64,000 nucleotides of DNA from contig CP073219.1 in the NCBI GenBank assembly GCA_020342235.1, positions 744,001 to 808,000 of the forward strand. The letters are read 5' to 3'. The notes under the pieces are model-generated. The model worked only from the letters and a program-made list of their open reading frames with translations. It had not been told where the DNA came from and searched no databases. Made by a program: the position numbers and the translations under genes. The stretch is from Saccharomycopsis phalli. Taxonomy: Eukaryota; Ascomycota; Saccharomycetes; Ascoideales; Saccharomycopsidaceae. Below are positions 56,358 to 64,000 of this stretch, piece after piece. Within the stretch, counting starts at the first letter, position 1. Every line of letters starts with the position of its first letter.

Positions 56358-58685
56358 TCATGTGTCGCGCGGGGCACGTTCTTCGCTGCTGTCAGGCCCG
56401 TTGTTCTGGAAGTGTGCCTGGAGGTTGTTGACGTAGTCTCGTAGGTCTGTGCACTGTATGTTTTCGATTGTTTCGTCCAAGGAGCTTGACGATTCGTCTG
56501 ACGGTGCGATTGACGGGGTGCCGATGTTTCTATAAATGTCTAGGATTCCTGGGTTGTGATTCACGCGAAGGTGTGCTTGAGGCAAGCTGGAAATGTCTGT
56601 GGTGATTTCCAGATGTGTAGAGTCCATATGTGTAGAGTCCATATGTGTAGAGTCCATATGTGTAGAGTCCATATGTGTAGAGTCCATATGTGTAGAGTCC
56701 ATATGTGTAGAGTCCATACCATTGTGTGTAGCAATGTCCAGATGTGTAGCAATGTCCATACCATTATATGTAGTAATGTCCATATCATTGTGTGTAGCAA
56801 TGTCCATATGGGTAGTGTCCATACGGGTAATGTCCATATGGGTAGTGTCCATATGTGTACCAATATCCATACCGTTATCCCCATCCTCCGTCCCAACCTC
56901 CGTTCCAATCTCCGTCCCACCCATGCCACCCGTATTGGCAGAACCCTGCCGGGTAGTGCTCGAGGTCGACGACGAATTCACAAACTTACTCTCATAGTTC
57001 TTCCCATCCTTCTCCCCAATAATCTCCACATAACTCTTGCCCTCGGTCAGAGGACCAGCGTCGTCCGGCACAGCGTGACTCACTTCCTGGGCAATTCCCT
57101 CGCGGATTCTCGCACACCGTTCGCCATTGAGTCCGCTGTCGTCCTTGGAGACAAACTTGGTCGATGCGCGTGCACTGACGCAGGTGCGGTACATCTCGTC
57201 AATCTCCTCCAAGCGCAAGCCCTTGGTTTCGTAGACGGTGAGATAGGCAAAGAGGGTACCGCAAGCGTTCAAGCCGCCCCATAGGAAGAATATCTTGGAC
57301 TCCAATGCGACGGTGGAGTCGTTGCCCGAGGAAATGAGGTACGGCGACAAGAAGGCAAAGCCAAAGTTGAACAACCAGTTTGTCGCCGCAGATAACGACA
57401 CCGAGCGGCCACGGACACCGAGCGGGAATATCTCACTGGTAATGACCCAGACCGCAGGACCCCAAGTGGAGGCAAAGAAGAAGATGAAGATGCAGACAAA
57501 CACCATCATGATCTTGTTGGTGATCAACGAGCTGGTCTGCAGCACGGTGCCGACAACTGCAATAATGAGTGTAGCTAGCATCATGCCGACACCGCCATAG
57601 ACCAAGATCTTGCGCCGGCCAATGATCTCAATCAACAATATCCCGGGAATTGTGCCGACCACGTTGACGGCGTAGGTGATGAAGCTGAACAAGTACGACT
57701 GCTCGACGACACCGGTGCGCACAAAGAACCACACCCCATAATAGAAGATGAAGTTGATGCCCGTGGCCTGCTGGAACGCCTGGAGACACACTCCGGTCAA
57801 CATGCGCAAGCCCTGCTTGCTTCGGCCCTGTCCGCTGCGGAAACACTCCAAGTATGAGTATGCTGCCAACGAGAGCTCGTAGTCGTGGCTCGCCTTGATG
57901 TCGACAAGCTCCTCAATGAGCCCCGGGTCGTTCTCCGGTACGCGTCGGAGCACGCTGAGCGAGCGGGCTGCCTCCAGAATCCGGTCCTTCATCACGTAGA
58001 ATCGCGGCGATTCGGGCAAGAAAAACAACCCGACGCTCAAAATAAGTGCCCAGCCAGACTGGAGCCCAATCGGAATCCGGTACGAGCTCGAATCGTGCTT
58101 CTTGTACGTGCCCTGCGAAATCGCACTCGAGCAGAGAAAGCCCCAGGTGATTGCCCACTGGTACGTCGACACAATCGCACCTCGTACCCACTTGGGCGAT
58201 GCCTCAGATTGGTACAACGGTACCACTGCCGACAAAACCCCAATGGCCGTTCCAGTGATGGTCCGGCCCACGCACAAGAGCGCAAGCGTCGTCGACGCCA
58301 TCTGACACACATTGCCAATGTTAAACACCACAAGCGCAGAAAAAAAAATCGCAAGCTTGCGGCCCCAAACATCAGAGAGCAACGGCGAGAATATCGAGCC
58401 AAAGAGCGTGCCCAACGACAACGATGCCGTCGCCAACGCCCGCTCGCTCAGCGAAAAGTTCACCCCGTTCTTGCTAAAATGGATCCGCACAAAGTCCATC
58501 AGGAGCACGTTGTTCAGGAGCCCGGTGTCGTAGCCGTACAAAAACCCTCCCACTGCGGCAAACGTGCCCACAACTATCGCCATTGTCAGACTCTGGGTCT
58601 TTGCTCCGGGTACATAAAACTGGTTCTTGGTCTCAATATCAACAAACGTGTCTAGAAGCCACGCCATTTTCCTTGGTTTCTTCAT
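56358..58685 (-). CDS. HGT4: Hgt4/Snf3-type glucose sensor with long cytosolic tail
   Basis: Transporter-like plasma-membrane glucose sensor that signals through Std1/Mth1 and Rgt1. The ATG at 58685 (MKKPRKMAWLLDTF) gives 775 residues. A 12-helix sugar-porter body (about 35-500) has GGFLYGYDTG, GRKLAIFF, VPLYQSEA, WVRGAIVSTYQWAITWGF, PESPRFYV and GINFIFYYG. Its VRGAIVSTYQWAI keeps the Arg whose change in Snf3 makes it constitutive. The tail of about 270 residues is typical of sensors, not carriers. Residues about 607-693 are a THMDS repeat tract. The gene is GC-rich relative to its neighbours. A carrier with a repeat tail is the alternative. Confidence 0.8.
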   Translation of the reverse strand: MKKPRKMAWLLDTFVDIETKNQFYVPGAKTQSLTMAIVVGTFAAVGGFLYGYDTGLLNNVLLMDFVRIHFSKNGVNFSLSERALATASLSLGTLFGSIFSPLLSDVWGRKLAIFFSALVVFNIGNVCQMASTTLALLCVGRTITGTAIGVLSAVVPLYQSEASPKWVRGAIVSTYQWAITWGFLCSSAISQGTYKKHDSSSYRIPIGLQSGWALILSVGLFFLPESPRFYVMKDRILEAARSLSVLRRVPENDPGLIEELVDIKASHDYELSLAAYSYLECFRSGQGRSKQGLRMLTGVCLQAFQQATGINFIFYYGVWFFVRTGVVEQSYLFSFITYAVNVVGTIPGILLIEIIGRRKILVYGGVGMMLATLIIAVVGTVLQTSSLITNKIMMVFVCIFIFFFASTWGPAVWVITSEIFPLGVRGRSVSLSAATNWLFNFGFAFLSPYLISSGNDSTVALESKIFFLWGGLNACGTLFAYLTVYETKGLRLEEIDEMYRTCVSARASTKFVSKDDSGLNGERCARIREGIAQEVSHAVPDDAGPLTEGKSYVEIIGEKDGKNYESKFVNSSSTSSTTRQGSANTGGMGGTEIGTEVGTEDGDNGMDIGTHMDTTHMDITRMDTTHMDIATHNDMDITTYNGMDIATHLDIATHNGMDSTHMDSTHMDSTHMDSTHMDSTHMDSTHMDSTHLEITTDISSLPQAHLRVNHNPGILDIYRNIGTPSIAPSDESSSSLDETIENIQCTDLRDYVNNLQAHFQNNGPDSSEERAPRDT
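56613..56870 (-). repeat. 15-bp coding minisatellite in the sensor tail
   Basis: Seven perfect 15-bp units (ATGTGTAGAGTCCAT on the plus strand, 56613-56717) encode THMDS on the minus strand. Degenerate 15- and 18-bp relatives (ATGTGTAGCAATGTCCAT, ATATGGGTAGTGTCC) continue to about 56870 and encode HMD/NGMD-type units. The perfect block is the youngest part. Confidence 0.95.
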
Positions 58686-59533
<848 letters not shown>

Positions 59534-60335
59534 TTTTTTTTTTGTTTTTAGTAATTAATTCTTTTTTTTTTTTCTTTTTTATTGCGGTTTGGTTTTTGTG
59601 TCGATTTAGCTTTATATATATATATATTTATATATATTGCAAGGTTATGTATAGTTTATTTGTTGTATGTGTTTAATTTTGGTAAACCAAATGTATAAAA
59701 GTGGCGAATATTGTGCTTATCCTATGAAAATTTCTTGAAATCCCGTACTAGTGTGCGGGATGATGGTTTCCTTTTTTTTGTAGAGCAGATTCAATTTGAT
59801 TACCAAGTGCTTAGCTAAGTGCAGGCTTCACAAAGTCGGGCCTGCCGCGGCAACTCTGTTTTACGAGCCTAGAACCAGTGGCGATCAGGCAGGCCGTGCT
59901 AATAATGACAGAAACGATGATGTCATCTTTGGGAGAGTAAAGTTTGTACGGTCAATAAATTAAGCAAGATCTGAAGCAGGGCCATCCACAAGAATGCCCC
60001 TAGCTAAATTGTTGTGTAGTGCAAGTTGCTTTGACTGAGGATTTGGCAAATTACCTGTCAACCAGTCCCTTACATCATGATAGCATGGAATAAATATTAA
60101 TAGCAGCGTATCGAGCCAAGCTATATAAAGATAAAAATGCCACGAAATCCATGCAACATGGGTAGAGCAATGCATTTACTCTTACCAGGATTTGGAAGAG
60201 AAGCGTATGTACAACTGTTTACCGTGATCTACATTCTGACGCGATTGCAAGTAATGCTAGTGTACAATTATTCTATTAGGAAGATGCAAGAAAATAAGGA
60301 ATGCAATGGTCGAAAGGGTGATAAATTTTTGTTTT
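59534..60335. other. Intergenic region after histone H3
   Basis: About 800 bp between convergent H3 and the homeobox gene. It begins with long T runs (59534-59580) and a TATATATATATATTTATATATAT tract near 59613-59637, probably the H3 3' end. A short plus-strand frame at 60137-60391 runs into the homeobox gene from the other strand and is not called. No RNA gene is seen. Confidence 0.5.
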
Positions 60336-61004
60336 TTATAAGCATTTGGAAATGTCAACATTTCTGTTTCTTAATTCCTTCAAGTTTTTAACTTTTCTTC
60401 GTCTAGCATTGATAAACCAGTTATCCAACTGTTGGAAAGTCAAACCTGTTTTGTGAACCAACTCGGTCTTCTCCTGTGAATTTGGGTATGGTCGATCCAA
60501 GTTTTGTTTCAACCAGTTGAGCAAGATATCAGTAGTGGCTTTTGGCAAGTTTTGTCTTCTCTTGCGGGACGGATATTGGTTGTTAGCATCGTAGATAAAC
60601 TGCTCTTCGGTACGATGGATAAATGTAGTATTGTTGTGCTGCGACCCAACAGCCTCTGGGTATGGTGAAGGGTAATGTGTATAGAATCCTTGTGGCTGTG
60701 GGGACTGCTGCTGCTGCTGCTGGTGTGGCTGAGACTGTAAAATGGCCGGAAGCTGGCCGTTTGGACTTTGGTGGTATCCGTATGAGGACGTCGACGACGA
60801 AGATGGAGAAGAGATGCTTCCAGGCTGGTAATATTGTGGGGCATACATGGGAGTATGGTGGTACGATGGCTCACTTACCATAACGTCCTTTAACGTGTCT
60901 CTCAAAGGAGGCAACTTGATATCATTTTTTGACGATTTCTGATATTTTGCATCGTTGTAAGATTGATGCGAAGTCTGGTTGGATAATAAATGAGTGATCT
61001 CCAT
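60336..61004 (-). CDS. CUP9: TALE homeodomain repressor (Cup9/Tos8-like)
   Basis: 222 residues. The C-terminal TALE homeodomain (about 145-210) has the three-residue loop extension: RRQNLPKATTDILLNWL, then NLDRPYPNSQEKTEL, and recognition helix LDNWFINARRRKVKNL. This is the Cup9/Tos8 type (in S. cerevisiae Cup9 represses the PTR2 peptide transporter). The N-terminal 140 residues are Ser/Tyr/Gln-rich, including a run of six Gln, and disordered. It has a very long upstream region (1.39 kb), which suits a heavily regulated factor. Whether it is the Cup9 or the Tos8 orthologue cannot be told here. Confidence 0.85.
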   Translation of the reverse strand: MEITHLLSNQTSHQSYNDAKYQKSSKNDIKLPPLRDTLKDVMVSEPSYHHTPMYAPQYYQPGSISSPSSSSTSSYGYHQSPNGQLPAILQSQPHQQQQQQSPQPQGFYTHYPSPYPEAVGSQHNNTTFIHRTEEQFIYDANNQYPSRKRRQNLPKATTDILLNWLKQNLDRPYPNSQEKTELVHKTGLTFQQLDNWFINARRRKVKNLKELRNRNVDISKCL

Positions 61005-62396
61005 AACTTGGTGTTAGATTTTGACTTGCACAGTAAACCGTAGTAGGTGCAGTAAAAGTAGGAACGCTCGGTTTATAAATAATTTGTGGGCAAAGCTAAA
61101 TAAAGTTATGAATAGTGGTTTAGCGAAATTGATCTCTGCCTGCTGCCAAATGCCATTTGTGCATGAGGCCTAATGTTTCAGGAGTTTTCGTAGTGTAAGA
61201 GAATGTATAACCCCTGACAACAGCAGTCACCATCTGCGATGAATTAGTGCCTCTTCCCATTCTGTGACAGGGATACAGTACGCGGTAACCAAGTATTTCT
61301 AGTACTTTGCCGCTAATTCTCCCACTTATAGAGGGGCAATACGCAAACATGCGCAACCAAGATCAATATTAGAAAAAGCAACTATTGACTGCATAATTTA
61401 TGGCTAAGGCGTACATACGCCCACAGCCACTAGGGCCAACGTTACTCAACGCCTTTGATGAAAATTTTACACTTGCTAAAATCATCCTTTTATTTTGTAA
61501 GATCAGTAGACACCGAGTCCACGTCTATAAGTGCGGTGTAAATAACAATTTTCTCAGCTTGTTCATATCAAGCACACGACTATCTTGATTATATTCTCTA
61601 CATTGTTTTGCTACTCACCTTACTCCACCAACTCTTCAATTAGTTTGCATTTGAATGCATAATGACCATTCATGTTATTGGCTAATAAATTTGTAACGAT
61701 TGCTGTTTGACAACTGTCTCGTCAAATTGCCTTCTCATAATTTTAGGTTATCAGCTGCTTATATCAGGCTGTGCTGAGTTGCGGATCAGGTGGATTTTGT
61801 CTAGAACTAAGGTAAGTGTTACGTTTATTGTCTCAGTCATGTCTGACATGCCACCTAATTTTGAGGACGTATCTTTTTGCCTTTTTGTTTTTGATTAACT
61901 TGACACGCAAACATTTCTAAATTCAAATTTAAGCTTTTTCCTGTCCTGCATCTAACGGTTGATTTGCTCAACTAAAATCTAACAAATCTGCCTGCTAGAA
62001 AAATTAAGTAGTTGACAAGTACTCGATCACGTAATACCTAAGTCTACCTTAGCCACGCGGTTCTTCCTCCGCCTCTTCCCTCGCTAACTAGTAATGAGGT
62101 GTAACAAGCCCCCTCGCTTTTGTAGGGCACCTGATGCTTCTGACAGCCGCGGCTCTTGAAGTAGTACGAATTGGGCACTAAAGTCATGCTGTATTTTGCA
62201 GAAAGTCACTCAGGTATGGCCATTTAACCGCATTTGAAGTGAGCCATGCGGCCCTTTGCCTACTGGTAAAACGCTTCTTCATTTACGGACCTTTTTAGGT
62301 TTCACGCTAAGGCAGTCCTAATTAGTGGTTTACCAAAGGGTAAATTTTGCCACGTCGTTTTCTGTCATACCCTTACATTTGCATAAAGTGAGCCAT
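61005..62396. other. Long upstream region of the homeobox gene
   Basis: 1.39 kb from the CUP9-like start to the CCH1 stop. A TTATTTATAAACC TATA-like element lies about 60-75 bp upstream of the homeobox start. AAGTGAGCCAT occurs at about 62239 and again at 62386. CCCCT, the STRE core, is present near 62110. No frame in it is convincing as a gene and I see no tRNA B-box. Confidence 0.45.
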
Positions 62397-64000
62397 TTAT
62401 AATTGATTAATAGTGCGGTACTCCTCCAAAGTGTGGCTCACGCTGTACTTGCGGTATTTCAAAAATCTCCACCGATCAATAAACGTCTTTCTAGCCATGA
62501 CCCGTTTTTTCTTTGCGATTTGCTTGTCCAAAATCTGCCTCATTAGTCTTCTTTCCAAGTAGTCATCAAGGCCTAGACAGGTTTCATCCTGGAATTGCGT
62601 ATACAAAGGAATCTGCAATAACAATTTTGTAAACGAGACGCCTGGATCCTGGTTCATTTCCATGGTGACAATTGCCTCTTCGACAAATCGTTCAAACTCA
62701 ATCTTCCGGTGGCGCACCTTATTCACGTCGATGGAGTCTAGAGTTTTGTCTATGGCGTTGAAGTCAATATCCAAGTCGTATGGATCGGCGCTGTTTCGAA
62801 TAAACCAGTTCTCGCTTAGGTTCTTTATCGACAATCGCCCATCGTAAAGCCTAAACGACAATACCCCGTTCAAGCTATGCAAGAACTTGTACAAGTCCTT
62901 TGGATGTATGTAGCCAGTTCCATTTGGATCAAACTTGAGCCAGCTGTCCTTGAACTTTCGTATTTCCTGTCTGGTAATGAGCGAGCAGGGCCCGGTTCTG
63001 TGGTATACATAACTGAAGTTCTCGACAATGAGCGAGATGAACAAGTTGAGGAAGATATACATGGATATCACGTTCCAGGATATGAACAAGACGTGGGCGT
63101 AGATGATGTTGCCACAGTCGTTGTATATCCCGTTGTTGAAGCATTGGGGTTCGTCCACATAGTAGTCGGACATGATGATGTTCCAGCCCTCGCCGAAACT
63201 CATCTTGAAGAGCAAGATCAAGGCCTTTGTGACGGTTCTGACGTTCAAATTTCCCCCTCCGTTGGGGCCAATACGGGTCAAGCCAAAGATTTGGTTGAAA
63301 GCCACTGCAAACACCAAGAACATGATGAACCAGGTGAACAAAAGCGAGAATAACGACGGCAAACTGGAGGACGCAAACTTCAAGAGCAAACTGAGTCTGT
63401 TGCTGCGGGGAATGATCAAGATCAATATTGCGAGCAAAAGCGCGTTACTGATGTTTGGCACGACCTTCATGGTGCTGGGCATGGATAGCTGTACAATGAG
63501 AAGAAGCCATGCGGAGCCGCTGATGACAAGCTGGTACAAGTCCCAACGGTTGCGGAAGAGTAGCGAGCTGAAGCCCTTGACGAATTGCTTGAGGAGTCCG
63601 TGGGCAAAGAAGAAGCTGGAGCTGACAAGGAGGGCGACTTTGCGGAAGTCCAGCACCGCCTGTGAGTTGTTTGCGCTGTCCATCAAGAGCACGACGGTGT
63701 GGAACAAGAGAAAGAGGTCGTAGACGAACTGCATCTTGCGGTTCTTGACAATGACCCAGTGGTACAACATCAACTTGACCCGGCCCAACTTGCTAATGTC
63801 CGGCCGTTTGGTGGGTTTGACTTCACGTAGCAACTTCTCGACCTCGTTCCACGAGCGCTGCTCGCTGGTTAAGTATGCGCTACCCGAAGTCTCTGAGTAG
63901 TTGGAGATGATCACCGACACAAACAAGTTCAAGATGAAGATGATGGCCACGAACATGTAGGCGACGACAAATATCGCATTGAGCGGCTGGGCGTATTGGG
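62397..64000 (-). CDS. CCH1: Cch1, voltage-gated high-affinity calcium channel (3' part)
   Basis: C-terminal part of the plasma-membrane calcium channel alpha subunit, which works with Mid1. The reading frame is open through the right edge of the window, so about 534 residues are present of a protein of roughly 2000. Visible are the end of S6 of repeat III (FILNLFVSVIISNYS), the III-IV linker, repeat IV with an S4-like helix (IPRSNRLSLLLKFASSSLPS), the pore glutamate in SFGEGWN, S6 (ISMYIFLNLFISLIVENFSY), then an EF-hand-like DPNGTGYIHPKDL and a basic cytosolic tail. Confidence 0.93.
   Translation of the reverse strand, partial: QYAQPLNAIFVVAYMFVAIIFILNLFVSVIISNYSETSGSAYLTSEQRSWNEVEKLLREVKPTKRPDISKLGRVKLMLYHWVIVKNRKMQFVYDLFLLFHTVVLLMDSANNSQAVLDFRKVALLVSSSFFFAHGLLKQFVKGFSSLLFRNRWDLYQLVISGSAWLLLIVQLSMPSTMKVVPNISNALLLAILILIIPRSNRLSLLLKFASSSLPSLFSLLFTWFIMFLVFAVAFNQIFGLTRIGPNGGGNLNVRTVTKALILLFKMSFGEGWNIIMSDYYVDEPQCFNNGIYNDCGNIIYAHVLFISWNVISMYIFLNLFISLIVENFSYVYHRTGPCSLITRQEIRKFKDSWLKFDPNGTGYIHPKDLYKFLHSLNGVLSFRLYDGRLSIKNLSENWFIRNSADPYDLDIDFNAIDKTLDSIDVNKVRHRKIEFERFVEEAIVTMEMNQDPGVSFTKLLLQIPLYTQFQDETCLGLDDYLERRLMRQILDKQIAKKKRVMARKTFIDRWRFLKYRKYSVSHTLEEYRTINQL

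Noticed and set aside
60137-60391. An 84-codon plus-strand frame overlapping the homeobox gene
   Set aside because: It overlaps the end of a certain gene on the other strand and has no family resemblance.

Overview
The window is budding-yeast nuclear DNA (Saccharomycotina). About 34 protein-coding genes are packed tightly on both strands. Nearly all are intron-less, and the gaps are short and AT-rich. Gene content points to a member of the CUG-Ser (CTG) clade: a Snf3/Hgt4-type glucose sensor, a Csm1 monopolin subunit, a histone H3 gene standing alone without a divergent H4 partner, and a Cbf1 gene with TCACRTGA elements in its own promoter. I see no in-frame CTG codon in the highly expressed genes (H3, ILV5). 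The CTG codon in CEF1 falls at a position that is polar in relatives, which fits CUG read as Ser. Proteins are described with standard decoding, so Leu residues from CTG may really be Ser. I see no tRNA, rRNA, transposon, LTR or virus-like element.

Layout. 1-6 kb: an AlaX-type alanyl-tRNA editing protein, RRG7 and the PAN2 deadenylase. 6-7.6 kb: a 1.6-kb AT-rich gap without a gene. 7.6-10.3 kb: RPL9 and a tandem pair of peroxisomal enoyl-CoA isomerases. 10.4-14.6 kb: a short Hrd1-type RING ligase and a large globin-domain protein. 14.9-20.7 kb: NCL1 (tRNA m5C methyltransferase), a zinc-knuckle protein, spliced LSM2, COX15 and MED10/NUT2. 20.7-28.2 kb: JIP5, VPH2/VMA12, MSP1, spliced ERV1, RFT1 and HAP3. 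28.6-36.3 kb: STE11, MSS116 and an SPP41-like acidic protein. 37-41 kb: the mitoribosomal protein RSM24, CEF1 and ILV5. 42-50 kb: a secreted aspartyl protease, CBF1, spliced HIT1, a Zn2Cys6 regulator and a monocarboxylate-type transporter. 50-64 kb: URB1, CSM1, an HGT4-like sensor, histone H3, a CUP9-like homeobox factor and the 3' part of the calcium channel CCH1.

Themes. Mitochondrial biogenesis is prominent (RRG7, COX15, MSP1, ERV1, HAP3, MSS116, RSM24, ILV5). So are RNA metabolism and ribosome biogenesis (PAN2, RPL9, NCL1, LSM2, JIP5, CEF1, HIT1, URB1). CACGTG / RTCACRTGAY elements, the Cbf1 site, occur upstream of RPL9, LSM2/COX15, MSP1/ERV1, RSM24 and CBF1/HIT1 itself, so several window genes may share a regulator encoded in the same window. 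The three introns are tiny (58, 44 and 40 nt), with the branch site almost touching the 3' splice site. Six non-coding or coding minisatellites lie in or beside genes (periods 7, 11, 15, 18, 30 and about 36 bp).

Most genes are conserved housekeeping genes. The less ordinary items are the unpaired H3 with Thr31/Ser32/Cys110/Asn135, the 825-residue globin-domain protein, the tail-less Hrd1, the 1.6-kb gap at 6-7.6 kb, and the tandem-repeat tail of the glucose sensor.
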